Source: Portunus trituberculatus
Taxonomy: Eukaryota; Arthropoda; Malacostraca; Decapoda; Portunidae
Reading direction: 5' to 3'
DNA: 64,000 nucleotides
Assembly: GCF_017591435.1 (NCBI RefSeq)
Contig: NC_059256.1
Span: forward strand, 415,374-479,373
The translations under genes and the position numbers were made by a program. The notes below the pieces were generated by a model. The model worked only from the letters and a program-made list of their open reading frames with translations, had not been told where the DNA came from and made no database searches. Each line of letters begins with the position of its first letter. Position 1 is the first letter of the stretch. Below, piece by piece: positions 11,822 through 24,193 of this stretch.

Positions 11822-13493
11822 ATGATTAAACAGAAAAAGCTGTCAGGTTCTCGCGAGGTGGCTGACCTGGCCTGCGAGGTCTGAGTGGGAAGGAGGATTC
11901 CCCTCGTAACTTTTCTGTCATGTGATGAAGCCCGTCTGGCTTATGAACATGTAGCATCCCTGCCCCTTGCTGACTCTGGCTTTAAGACAGAACTTCTCCA
12001 CTCTCGCAATATTTCGGACAGTGACACGGACTACATCCCAAATGTTTTTGGCCACTATTCAGACAATTCAGTTCCTGAAGTCCGCCAGATCCCGCCTCCA
12101 CGTTGGTTTGTGGCCTACTACAGAAATGGGCACGGGAATTTCATCCACGTCTCCCAGTACTTGTCCAAAGATATCGGCACGATTCCTGAGGGAAACCTCA
12201 AGAAATACGGGAAAGGGGTGCTCGTGCGAGCAAAAGACTTCACGCAGGCAAGGATGTTGCAACATCTCCCCTGCCCTAATGACAGCATGTTTGAGACTAT
12301 TAAGGCACATCCCACCTTTAATTACAGTAAAGGTTGTGTGTACAGTCAGGATCTCTATGAATTTCCCGAGGAGAAAATACTGGCTATGTGTCCTAACTCA
12401 GTCCAGAAGGTCACTAAGATGAGGAACTCCTCCAACATGGTCCTTCTCACCTTTTTGGGTCCACCCTCCTGACCGTGTTAATATCGGACCTATTAATCTT
12501 AGGGTGAGGCATTTTGTTTCTCGTCCTCTTCAGTGCTTCTCATGCTATGGGTACGGTCACGGCAAAAGCTCGTGTAAGGAAGCTTCGATGTGGTAATTGC
12601 TCTGCACTAGACTCACATTCTGAGGAGCATTGCAATGCTGCAGCTTATTGTTTCCATTGCCGTGATGCTCACCAGGTACGTTCCAGGCAATGCCCTAGGT
12701 ATCGCCTGGAGCAGGACATTCTACAGCTTGCTAACACTCAGTTCATCAGCCTCGGTAGCGCCCGCCGTGAACTCCTGTACCGCCAGAAGGCCGGTACTGG
12801 TGCGACATCTTATGCTTCATTGGCTTCGCACTTCAGTTGAGTCTGCCGGTCCAAAGACAACCCTTCTGCTACCTCTCGCTCTGTTGGGGCGGGTGGTCCT
12901 GTTCATCTGGCCAATAGGTTTGCCTTTTGACTGATGACTCAGTTGAGTCACCTGCAAGAAACGACGAGAATAATACGGACTTGACCAAAGTAACCCACGT
13001 AGTGGATGTCCATTTGCCTCCTGCATCGCCTAAGCCTTTGAAGGGCATGACCAAACGGCACCGCGGCTCCGCGGAGTCGTTAGATTTAGCTCAGCCTAAG
13101 CAGTCTAAGGTTTCTCCCGGTGCACATAATCGTGAGTCCTCCAGGGACCGCTCTACTAGGGTAGCTCCAGTAGTTTCTGTTCAGCCTCCTGTGACACCCT
13201 CTGTCTCAGATCGGGCTTCTTGTGATGAGGACGGTCTTTGCATGGAGACGTCCGATGATATTGTCACAGCCGTCCCTCGTGGACCCTCTCTATCAGTCCA
13301 TCCTGACCCTCGTCTTCCGATGACCGGTAGGAGTGATGATGGTTCGCATCACTCACCGGTAGGCCGAAAGGCTGCGGTCCAACGACCCGGTACATCTCAA
13401 CTCCCGGTGTCTTCTCGTCGGTTGATTATTTCTAGTCAGGTTAGCCACGGGCAGCCCATTCAAAAGGCTCGCCCGTCCACTGCACCTAAATAG
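11822..13493 (+). pseudogene. Family B ORF1: gag-like nucleic-acid-binding protein
   Basis: The frame opens at ATG 11822 (MIKQKKLSGSREV) and is interrupted by an in-frame TGA at 11882, then continues to 12472. A frameshift carries it on into three Cys/His knuckles: CFSCYGYGHGKSSC (spacing C2C4H4C, about 12530-12571), CGNC..H..C (about 12594-12636) and CFHCRDAH..C (about 12648-12693). A second shift leads to a Ser/Pro-rich C-terminus (12927-13493). ORF1 proteins bind element RNA and chaperone reverse transcription. The TAG stop at 13491-13493 directly precedes ORF2. Confidence 0.85.
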
Positions 13494-16400
13494 TCATCTT
13501 CAAGCTTCTACAGTGGAACTGTAGAGGCCTTCGCGCCTCGTGGAGGGAACTCCGAGCTTTATTGTCGGAGTTCTCTCCAGCCTGTGTAGCTCTACAAGAG
13601 ACTATGCTAGGTGATAGTACTTATTCTAGTCCTCCTGGCTATCGTGCCTTTTTTAGCACTCCTTTCCCTGACCAGGGCCACCACAGTGGCACAGCTAGTC
13701 CGTCAGGATATACCTGTTGTCCCTTGCAACTCAACTCTCCCTTCAGGTGGTTGCTGTTAAGGTCTTTATGGGACGATTCTACACCATTTGCAGTTTATAT
13801 CTCCCTCCTCGGCTTCCTGTCTCCAGGGGTGAGCTTGACGGCCTGGTGCGTTAGCTGCCTCCGCCTTTTTTTTTGTTGGGAGATTTTAACGGCCGTCACC
13901 CATTGTGGGATGAAGGTGCTAGTAATCCTCGTGGGGTTTTAATCGGTTCTTTTATTGAGGATGAGGGATTGGAGGTTTTAAATTCTGGAGATGTTACACA
14001 TTTCCACAGTCCTACTGGGACTTTTACAGCTATCGATCTTTCTATTTGTACATCTAATTCTTTCCTTGATTTTAATTGGCGGGTCCTACCGGATTTACAC
14101 GGTAGTGACCACTTTCCGATTTTATTGGAATCTGTGAATCTGGGTTTTAGACAAGGCAGATTGGCCTCGATTCACAGACCTTAGCTCTTTTATCCGTCCG
14201 TTGGCTGACTTTTCTACTTGTGCTGAGGCTGTTGATTATTTTACCGATTTTTACGATTCAGTAGCGCTTCAGACAATCCCTAGGACGTCCGGCCGCTTTA
14301 CTAAGCGTCCTGTTCCTTGGTGGAACGCAGCATGCACTGAAGCGGTGAAAGAGAAACGGGCAGCTTTCTCTCGTCTCCGGCGACATCGTGGGGACCCGCA
14401 GTGCCTGGAAGCTTTTCGGCGCTGCCGAGCTCGAGCCCGCCGCGTTTTGAAAGAGGCACAAAGAGCCTCTTGGAAAGCTTATGTCTCTTCCATTAACGCC
14501 CGCACCCTCTTACGGATGTCTTTAACAAAGTCCGCCGAATTGCTGGGAAGTATTCTGCTCCTTCCCCACCAGTTTTGTTGTCTGCTGGGCGAACGGTGGC
14601 AGACCCTAGGACTGTCGCCGACCTCTTCGCGGAGCACTTTGCCAGTGTTTCCCGGAGGCATCCTGCAGCCCCGGGCGCACGTCACCGCCAGAGAATGGAA
14701 TCTCTCGGCATAAATTTTTCTTCCACTGGAGGAGTCTTATAATGTCCCTTCTCTGCCTCCGAGTTGCGGACTGCTTTGTCCCAGTGTCATGACTCTTCTC
14801 CTGGGCCAGATGATATTCCTTATGCCTTCTTGCGCCACATGTCTGACAGTGTTTTTAACTTTTTATTAAATCTTTATAATATAATTTGGCATACCGGTGA
14901 CTTTCCATCTTCTTGGGCTGTCGCAGTGGTTCTCCCATTTCCGAAGCCTGGGAAAGATAATCTTCAGGCTACGAACTACCGTCTTATATCTTTGACGTCC
15001 TGCATTTGTAAAGTGTTAGAAAAGATGGTAAATGTTACTCATGTGGTACTTGGAGAGGGGGAAGTACTTGTCATCGGTACAGTACGGCTTCCGAAAGATG
15101 AGGTCTACTGCTGATGCTCTTTTATCCCTAGAGTCTTCTATTTGTGGGGCCTTCGCTAATCACCACCATCAAGTAACAGTTTTTTTTACCTGGAGAAGGC
15201 CTACGACACAGCTTAGTGTCATGGCATTTTACAGTCCTTGATTAATTTTGGCCTTCGTGGCCACCTTCCTATTTTTATCCAGCAGTTTTTATCTAGACGT
15301 CTCTTACAGGCTCGAGTGGAGAGTGTTCTCTCTGAGGCTACTGCTCTAAATGATGGTATCCCACAGGAAAGTATTCTTAGTGTTACACTATTCGCAGTCG
15401 CCATAAATGGTGTTATAGATACTCTCCCAGATGGCATTCACAGCTCCTTATATGTTGATGATTTATGTATTTCTTTGCTGCTGCTAGGATGTCACTGATT
15501 GAGCGCAAGCTCCAACTGGCGATCAATAGGGTGTCCAGTTGGGCCAACATGAACGGTTTTCGATTCTCCACCTCAAGACCGTAGCCATGCATTTTGTCGC
15601 AACCGTGGTGTCCATCCAAACCCGGATTTATACCTCGCCAATAGACGCCTCTCATGCGTGGAGGCGACTCGATATCTTGGCCTTTTATTTGACAACCGTC
15701 TCACCTGGGTTCCCCATTTCCGTTCTCTTAAGGCGTCTTGTCGGCAGGCATTATCCCTTCTTCGGGTTTTAAGTCACACCTCTTGGGGTGCGGACAGGGA
15801 CACGTTGCTGCTGCTTCACCGTACACTTTCCAAGCTGGAATACGGCTGTGAGATCTACTCATCCGCAACGGATGCACGACTACGCACGCTTGACTCCGTG
15901 CATCATGCTGGGGTCCGCTTGGCTACAGGTGCATTTCGGACATCTCCAATACCTAGCCTTCTAGTGGATGCTGGTTTCTGGCCGCTCGACCTCCGGCGCC
16001 AGTCTTCGATGCTCCGGTGTTGGTTTCGCACCCACCGTCTTCCCGATTCTGTCCCTTGTCTGTCAATGTTGCGGGACTCGCGCTCGCAGGCTTATGTCAC
16101 TCGACCGAGTCTCCCTAAACCTTTTGGTCTTAGAGTTGCAAATCTCATGGCGGAGTTATCTATCGACCCCACTCCTGTGTACTCTTTCCGGGTCTCACGA
16201 GTCGGTTATTGGCAGCTTCCTGTTATCTCATTATGCCCTGCCATGGAAGGCAAGAAAGATTTTCTGCCAGCTCTGTCCCACACACGGTTTTTAGAACACT
16301 TTTTATGTATTCTGTTGATATCCTTGTTTTTACTGATGGTTCCAAATCCAAATTTAGTGTGGTTTTGCCCTCTTTTTATCGGTCTGGCAGCCTTCCTTCA

Positions 16401-17146
16401 GTGGCATCCGTCTTTACTGCGGAGCTTTCTGCCATATTCCTAGCTTTACAAATAATTTTTACTCTCCCGGTTTCGTCTTTTACAATTTTTAGTGACTGTC
16501 GCAGTGGTCTTACTTTTCTCTCTTGCACTATATCCTTTAACCCTTTGGTTTTATCAGCCCTGGAGTGGCTATATCTTCTTACACAACGAGGATATCGTGT
16601 TGGGTTCTGTTGGGTCCCTGGTCACGTTGGTGTTCCAGGGAATGAACACACAGATCGCCTAGCTAAAGAGGCAGCAAGTCGCGCTCCATCTCCTGCCCCT
16701 GTTCCGTTTAGAGATGTCTTTCCTCTAATTCGTGAGGCAGTTGCAGCAATTTGGCAGAGGAGATGGCTAACGGGGCTCGCATCCTCGAAAATAGAAGAGA
16801 TCACTACTTCCATTATCCCTCAGTGATCATACTCTCATGTCCGGGATCGCCGTGCACAGACTTTATTGGCGCGACTGCGTATAGGTCACACGTACCTTAC
16901 ACAAAGGTACCTCCTGACCAGGGACCCTCAACCTTATTGTGATGACTGCTTGGTACCGCTCACCGTGCGGCACCTGTTAGTAGAGTGCCCTAGTTTGATA
17001 GAGTTACGACACCGCTACCTCTAACGCTGTCGCGGTAGAGATAGTGGTGTCTATTATATCTCAAAGGTCCTTGGACCAGAGTGCCTGGCCCAAGGCCATG
17101 ACGTTTTCAGATTTTTGGGAGAAGCTGGCCTTCTCCCAAAGCTATG
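13494..17146 (+). pseudogene. Family B ORF2: APE endonuclease, RT, RNase H
   Basis: Endonuclease: QWNCRGLRASWRELRALL (about 13512), LQETML, LLGDFNGRHPLWDEG (about 13877) and GSDHFPI (14101-14121). RT: SSPGPDDIPYAF, PKPGKDNLQATNYR, VQYGFRKMRSTADALL, EKAYDTAW and YVDD (15451-15462). RNase H: FTDGS (16330), SDCRS (16493) and CWVPGHVGVPGNEHTDRLAKEA (split by position, about 16608-16674). The end has CDDC..H..C in the HLLVECP motif (about 16946-16990). ORF2 has no nearby ATG, and its frame begins at the ORF1 stop. Several one-base indels break it, for example near 13700, 15180, 15480 and 17020, so it cannot yield a full enzyme. Confidence 0.9.
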
Positions 17147-17257
17147 AATTTTATTCTTATTTTATTATGTATTTTAATATTTTATTTAGTTTTATTGTCC
17201 TTTTTTAGTTTTAAACTACTGTATTGTTTTTAACTGTTTTTAGACATTTTAAATTTT

Positions 17258-17312
17258 TGAAGCGGCGCCATATGACCTTGGCTGTTGCTGCGCCTTTTTT
17301 AAAATCCATCCA
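17258..17312 (+). other. Conserved 3' hairpin and ATCC tail of family B LINE
   Basis: A GGCGC/GCGCC stem encloses atatgacc..tgttgct and is followed by a short A/T spacer and AATCCATCCATC. The same arrangement recurs at about 18170-18220, 18507-18562, 24140-24193, 25048-25097 and 25544-25600. It is probably the 3' signal that the reverse transcriptase recognises. Confidence 0.7.
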
Positions 17313-18219
17313 TCTAGTCTTAGCTTTACAGATTATTTTTACTCCCGGTTTCGTCTTTTACAATTTTTAGTGACTGTCGCAGTGCTCTTACTTCTCTCTC
17401 TTGCACTATATCCTTTAACCCTTTGGTTTTATCAGCCCTGGAGTGGCTATACCTTCTTACACAACGAGGATATCGTGTTGGGTTCTGTTGGGTCCCTGGT
17501 CACGTTGGTGTTCCAGGAATGAACACGCAGATCGCCTCGCTAAAGAGGCAGCAAGTCGCGCTCCATCTCCTGCCCTGTTCCGTTTCGAGATGTCTTTCTC
17601 TAATTCGTGAGGCATTTGCAGCAATTTGGCAGAGGAGATGGCTAACGGGGGTCGCAACCTCGAAAATGGGAGAGATCACTACTTCCACTATCCCTCAGTG
17701 GACATACACCCATGTCCGGGATCGCCGTTTACAGACTTTATTGGCGCGACTTCGTATAGGTCACACGTACCTTACACAAAGGTACCTGATGACCAGGGAC
17801 CCTCAACCTTACTGTGATGACTGCTTGGTGCCGCTCACCGTGCGGCACCTGTTGGTAGAGTGCCCTAGTTTGATCGAGTTACGACACCGCTACCTCTACC
17901 GCTGTCGCGGTAGAGATAGCGGTGTCTATTATATCTCAAAGGTCCTTGGACCAGAGTGCTCTGGCCCAGGGCCATGACGTTTTAGGTTTCTGGGAGAAGC
18001 TGGCCTTCTCCCAAAGCTGTGAATTTTATTTCATTTTATTCTATGTATTTTAATGTTTTATATAGTTTTATAGTATTTTTTTTTTGTTCTTAACTTTTTA
18101 CTTGTATTGTTTTGAATTATTTTTACTTAGTTTTTTAGATACATGATTATTGGCAGTCAATTTATAGTAGCGGCGCGATATGACCTTTGTTGTTGCGGTG
18201 CCAAGAAATTAAAATCCAT
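17313..18219 (+). mobile_element. 5'-truncated family B LINE copy
   Basis: Begins abruptly inside the RNase H domain (LALQIIFT.., matching about 16443 of the parent) immediately after the ATCC tail of the upstream copy. It keeps CWVPGHVGVPG, the CDDC..HLLVECP motif and its own 3' UTR, hairpin and ATCC tail. One-base indels disrupt the frame near 17513. Truncation at the 5' end is typical of LINE insertion. Confidence 0.85.
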
Positions 18220-18562
18220 CCATCCCTTTGTGGACATACACTCATGTCCGGGATCGCCGTGCACAGACGTTATTGGCGCGACTTTGTATAGGTTATACGT
18301 ACCTTACACAAAGGTACCTCCTGACTAGGGACCCTCAACCTTATTGTGATGACTGCCTGGTGCCGCTTACGGTGCGGCACCTACTAGTGGAGTGCCCCAG
18401 TATTTTTGTTTTATTTAGTTTTATTGTATTTTAGTTTTTAGCTATTGCATTGGTTTTAACTGCTTTTAGTAGTTTTTATCAACAATTTTGTGTTTTTACA
18501 TTATTGTAGAGGCGCCAAATGACCAGAGATGTTGCGGCGCCTTATAATAGAATCCATCCAAT
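18220..18562 (+). mobile_element. Shorter 5'-truncated family B LINE copy with internal deletion
   Basis: Starts after the preceding ATCC tail in the C-terminal region (WTYTHVRDRRAQTLLARL) and ends in its own 3' hairpin and tail. Compared with its twin at 25098-25600 it lacks about 165 bp after CPS (18402). The deletion joins directly to 3' UTR sequence. Confidence 0.82.
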
Positions 18563-19905
18563 CCCCCGGGCGTTTGCCAGGGAGCTGTGGACTGTGTGTG
18601 TGTACAAGGTTATCTTTGTGTAGTGTAAATAACTGTATTGTTAATATAAGGAATACCCAAGCTGTGTTTTCGTTAACTCCCCTGAGAAGACAGTGTGAGA
18701 GAGTTCCTGAACTAACGACACTGCTACTCTTGTGCCCTCTTCGTGGTAACATAACATTGACCACAACATTGGTGGCTTGCGGTGGCACGAATAAGTAAAC
18801 CAGTGAACAATAGCTTTAGTGCAGTGAAGGCGTGAGTGTGTAACGGCTGTTATATCCCATAACGCACTCTCTCTGACGCCCTGGCAACTCAGTTCAGCGG
18901 CTGACTTATCCGCTAAGTCAGCAGATGTTACCAAAACAATCTCTCCCACTACCGCCTAGCTCTGCTCAGTTGGGGGGTGACTCGGACTTTCGCTCCTGAC
19001 ATAAATTTCTGAAGTGATGTGTAGTTTTCTTCCGAGGGATTGACCCGGGAAATGTTACTCATTATAAATTCAGAAAAACACTCCTAGTGTTCTGAGCGAG
19101 CTACAAACAGCTAGGTGACTGGAGTGGTACTCGTATTACAGCATCGATTACCCGTCCTCATCGCATCTCATCAATCAGCTGGACATCCAGAGTGGTATAA
19201 GACTTCTACTCTCATCACTTCTAACTCATCGCTACATGGAGAAGTATAATACTACACTACACAACTAAAAGCACTCACTGTGTCGCACAGACTTTTCAAA
19301 TATTTCCGTATCACGGCTACGGAGTTGATCACATATAATTCAGTTGTGGAACACTTCTCAGATTTCTACATAATTTCAGAACTTGAAGGGTTTACAGAGG
19401 ACTAAAGCGACTGCTTTAGTCTCTGAGAAACAGACTGCTGCCCTGTCAAGGTCACCTGAGGAGCATCTGTGACCTTTGCTTGTACATATTTTCTCACATC
19501 ATAGGTGAGAACAAGCACAAAGTTAATACTACAATTACACAAAAATAGCGTCACACATTACTTTATTGTTATGCTGAAAGTTATGTTATTCTTTTTTTTT
19601 ATATAGTATAACTACGTTAACATAGCGTTTCATTCATTTTCTTTGAGTGTTCATGTACATACAACTGTAGTGTTTGGGTAACTGTATTTTCTAGTGACTG
19701 CATGCTATTTTATATATTCTTTCTTTTATATCATATACTACTATTGTAATTTGGGGTAAATCATTTCTGTGTGCCAGTGACTGCTGATGGCGAAGAAGCC
19801 CGACAAATTTGATGAATACTTAAAATTACATGAAGACCAAATTTTGCGGGAAGAAGCTAAAATCAGACAACAGTGCGAGAGTAACCTCATTGATGAAGAG
19901 GAAAA
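18563..19905 (+). mobile_element. 5' part of Ty3/Gypsy element (LTR-like end, leader, gag start), copy 1
   Basis: Nearly identical to 25601-26939. A stretch up to about 18762 looks like the 3' portion of an LTR. It is followed by ttggtggcttgcggtggcacg, which resembles the TTGGTGGC..GGTGG primer-binding context seen after LTRs of many Gypsy elements. A leader of about 1 kb without coding follows, then a gag start at ATG 19787 (MAKKPDKFDEYLKLHEDQIL). The ORF is cut at about 19905, where family B ORF1 sequence begins. No matching 3' LTR exists in the window, so the LTR call is tentative. Confidence 0.6.
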
Positions 19906-19907
19906 CA

Positions 19908-22900
19908 TAAGCCTTTGAAGGGCCTGACCAAACGGCACCGCGGCTCTGCGGAGTCGATAGATTTAGCTCAGCCTAAAGCAGTCTAAGGTTTCTCCCGGTG
20001 CACATAATCGTGAGTCCTCCAGGGACCGCTCTGCTAGGGTAGCTCCAGTAGTTTCTGTCCAGCCTCCTGCTGACACCTCTCCTGTCTCAGATCGGGCTTC
20101 TTGTGATGAGGACGGTCTTTGAGCATGGAGACGTCCGATGATAATGTCACAGCCATCCCTCGTGGACCCTCTCTGTATCAGTAGTCCTGCTGATCCTCGT
20201 CTTCCGATGACCGGTAGGAGTGATGATGGTTCGCATCACTCACCGGTAGGCCGAAAGGTGCGGTCCAACGACCCGGTACATCAACTCCGGTGTCTTCTCG
20301 TCGCTTGATTATTTCTAGTCAGGTGAGTCACGGGCAGCCCATTCAAAAGGCTCGCCCGTCCACTGCACCTAAATAGTCATCTTCAAGCTTCTACAGTGGA
20401 ACTGTAGAGGCCTTCGCGCCTCGTGGGGGGAACTCCGAGCTTTATTGTCGGAGTTCTCTCCAGCCTGTAGCTCTACAAGAGACTATGCTGGGTGATAGTA
20501 CTTATTCTAGTCCTCCTGGCTATCGTGCCTTTTTTAGCACTCCTTTCCCTGACCAGGGCCACCACGGTGGCACAGCTATTCTAGTCCGTCAGGATATACC
20601 TGTTATCCCTTACAACTTAACTCTCCCCTTCAGGTGGTTGCTGTTAAGGTCTTTATGGGACGACTGTACACCATTTGCAGTTTATATCTCCCTCCTCGGC
20701 TTCCTGTCTCCAGGGGTGAGCTTGACGGCCTGGTGCGTCAGCTGACTCCGCCTTTATTCTTGTTGGGAGATTTTAACGGCCGTCACCCATTGTGGGATGA
20801 AGGTGCTAGTAATCCTCGTGGAGTTTTAATCAGTTCTTTTATTGAGGATGAGGGATTGGAGATTTCAAGTTCTGGGATGTCACACATTTCCATAGTCCTA
20901 CTGGGACTTTTACAGCTATCAATCTTTCTATTTGTACATCTTATTCTTTCCTTGATTTTAATTGGCGGGTCCTACCGGATTTACACGGCAGTGACCACTT
21001 TCCTATGTTATTGGAATCTGGGTTTTAGACAAGGCAGATTGGGCTCGATTCACAGACCTTAGCTCTTTTATCCGTCCGTTGGCTGACTTTTCTACTTGTG
21101 CTGAGGCTGTTGATTATTTTGCCGATTTTATACGATCAGTAGCGCTTTAGACAATCCCTAGGACGTCAGGTCGCTTTACTAAGCGTCCGTTCCTTGGTGA
21201 AACGCAGCATGCACTGAAGCGGTGAAAAAGAGAAACGGGCAGCTTTCTCTCGTCTCCGGCGACATCGTGGGGACCCGCAGTGTCTGGAAGCTTTTCGGCA
21301 CTGCCGAGCTCATGCCCGCCAGGTTTTGAAAGAGGCACAAAGAGCCTCTTGGAAAGCTTATGTCTCTTCCATTAACGTCCGCACCCTCTTACGGATGTCT
21401 TTAACAAAGTCCGCCGAATTGCTGGAAAGTATTCTGCTCCTTCCCCACCAGTTTTGTTGTCTGCTGGGCGAACGGTGGCAGACCCTAGGACTGTCGCCGA
21501 CCTCTTCGCAAGAGCACTTTGCCAGTGTTTCCCGGAGGCATCCTGCAGCCCCGGGCGCAGGCGCACGTCACCGCCAGAGAATGGAATCTCTCGGCATAAA
21601 TTTTTCTTCCTGGAGGAGTCTTATAATGTCCCTTCTCTGCCTCCGAGTTGCGGACTGCTTTGTCCCAGTGTCATGACTCTTCTCCTGGGCCAGATGATAT
21701 TCCTTATGCCTTCTTGCGCCACATGTCTGACAGTGCTTTTAACTTTTTATTAAATCTTTATAATATGATTTGGCATACCGGTGACTTTCCATCTTCTTGT
21801 GCTGTGGCAGTGGTTCTCCCATTTCCGAAGCCTGGGAAAGATAATCTTCAGGCTACGAACTATCGTCCTATATCTTTGACATCCTGCATTTGTAAAGTGT
21901 TAGAAAAGATGGTAAATGTAAGACTCATGTCGTACTTGGAGGGAGAAGTACTTGTCATCGGTACAGTACGGCTTCCGAAAGATGAGGTCTACTACTGATG
22001 CTCTTTTATCCCTAGAGTCTTCTATTTGTGAGGCCTTCGCTAATCACCACCATCAAGTAACATTCCTTTTTGACCTGGAGAAGGCCTATGACACGGCTTG
22101 GTGTCATGGCATTTTACAGTCTTTGTTTAATTTTGGCCTTCGTGGCCACCTTCCTATTTTTATTCAGCAGTTTTTATCCAGACGTCTTTTACGGGTTCGA
22201 GTGGGGAGTGTTCTCTCTAAGGCTACTGCTCTAAATGACGGTGTCCCACAGGAAGTATTCTTAGTGTTACACTATTCGCAGTTGCAATAAATGGTGTTAT
22301 AGATACTCTACCAGATGGCATTCACAGCTCCTTATATGTTGATGACTTATGTATTTCTTTGCTGCTGCTAGGATGTCACTGATTGAGCGCAAGCTCCAAC
22401 TGGCGATCAATAGGGTGTCCAGTTGGGCCAACATGAACGGTTTTCGATTCTCCACCTCAAGACCGTAGCCATGCATTTTGTCGCAACCGTGGTGTCCATC
22501 CAGACCCGGATTTATACCTCGCCAATAGACGCCTCTCATGCGTGGAGGCGACTCGATATCTTGGCCTTTTTATTTGACAACCGTCTTCACCTGGGTTCCC
22601 CATTTCCGTTCTCTTAAGGCGTCTTGTCGGCAGGCATTATCCCTTCTTCGGGTTTTAAGTCACACCTCTTGGGGTGCGGACAGGGACACGTTGCTGCTGC
22701 TTCACCGTACTTACCTCCGAAGCTGGAATACGGCTGTGAGATCTACTCATCCGCAACGGATGCACGACTACGCACGCTTGACTCCGTGCATCATGCTGGG
22801 GTCCGCTTGGCTACAGGTGCATTTCGGACATCTCAATACCTAGCCTTCTAGTGGATGCTGGTTTCTGGCCGCTCGACCTCCGGCGCCAGTCTTCGATGCT

Positions 22901-24193
22901 CCGGTGTTGGTTTCGCACCCACCGTCTTCCTGATTCTGTCCTTTGTCTGTCAATGTTGCGGGACTCGCGTTCGCAGGCGTATGTCACTCGACCGAGTCTC
23001 CCTAAACCTTTGGCCTTAGTTGCAAATCTCATGGCAGAGTTATCTATCGACCCTACTCCTGTGTACTCTTTCCGTCTCCCACGAGTTGGTTATTGGCAGC
23101 TTCCTGTTCTCTCATTATGCCCTCCATGTATGGCAAGAAGGATTTTCTGCCAGCTCTGTCCACACACGGTTTTTAGAACACTTTTTATTCATTCTAATGA
23201 TATCCTGTTTTTACTGATGGTTCCAAATCCGACGCAGGCGTTGGATTTTCTGTGGTTTTCTTCTCTTGTCGGTCTGGCCCTTCCTTGGTAGCCTCCGTCT
23301 TTACTGCTCTCTGCCATAGTCCTAGCTTTACAGATTATTTTTACTCTCCCGGTTTCGTCTTTTACAATTTTAGTGACTATCAGTGCTCTTACTGCTCTCT
23401 CTCTTTATTTCCTTCACCCTTTGGTTTTATCAGCCCTGGGTGGCTTTATCTACTTACACAACGAGGATATCGTGTTGGGTTCTGTTGGGTCCCTGGTCAC
23501 GTTCGTGTTCAGGAATGAACACGCAGATCGCCTCGCTAAAGAGGCAGCAAGTCGCGCTCCATCTCCTGCCTCTGTTCCGTTTCGAGATGTATTTGATCTA
23601 TATTTGTGAGGCAGTTGCAGCAATATGGCAGAGGAGATGGCTAACAGGGGTCGCAACCTCGAAAATGGAGAGATCACTACTTCCACTCTCCCTCAGTGGA
23701 CATACTCCCATGTCCGGGATCGCCGCACAGACTTTATTGGCGCGATTGCGTATAGGTCACACGTACCTTACAAATAGGTACCTGCTGACCAGGGACCCTC
23801 AACCTTACTGTGATGACTGCCTGGTGCCGCTCACCGTGCGGCACCTGTTGTGGAGTGCCCTAGTTTGATAGAGTTACGACACCGCTACTCTCTACCGCTG
23901 TCGCGGTATAGATAGCGGTGTCTATCATATCTTCAGGTCCTTGGACCAGCGTGTCTGGCCCTTGGCCATGACGTTATTCGGTTTTTGGGAGAAGCTGGCC
24001 GTCTCCCTTATTTGTGAATTTTATGAATTTTATTCTTATTTTATTATGTATTTTAATATTTTATTTAGTTTTATTGTCCCTTTTTAGTTTTTAAACTACT
24101 GTATTGTTTTAACTGTTTTTAGACCTTTTAAATTTTTGAAGCGGCGCCATATGACCTTGGCTGTTGCTGCGCCTTTTTTAAAATCCATCCATC
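19908..24193 (+). mobile_element. Second family B LINE copy, start missing (tandem-duplicated block)
   Basis: Starts inside the C-terminal half of ORF1 (matching 13031) and runs through the ORF1 stop (20374-20376), endonuclease (20377 on: LLGDFNGRHPLWDEG at about 20762), RT (GVPQE.., YVDD at 22335-22346), RNase H (about 23210-23560) and the 3' tail at 24193. It is colinear with 13031-17312 but differs by many small indels, for example a duplicated gcgcag near 21557 and a missing coding base in FTDGS at about 23210. Inactive. Confidence 0.88.

Larger units (their letters stand above)
11326..17312 (+). mobile_element. Family B LINE (I-group-like), near full length but decayed
   Basis: The most complete element of its family here. 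In order: a GC-rich 5' leader (about 11326-11821), ORF1 with CCHC zinc knuckles (11822-13493), ORF2 with APE endonuclease, RT, RNase H and a C-terminal Cys/His motif (13494-17146), and a 3' UTR ending in a GC hairpin plus ATCC-repeat tail (17147-17312). The gag-like ORF1 and the RNase H domain point to the I/LOA-type LINEs rather than classic Jockey (inference). Frameshifts and stops in both ORFs make it non-autonomous. It is followed directly by 5'-truncated relatives. Confidence 0.9.

Noticed and set aside
18220..18400. Independent small gene with CxxC and HxxxxC residues
   Set aside because: It is the Cys/His C-terminus of the family B ORF2, present in every copy.
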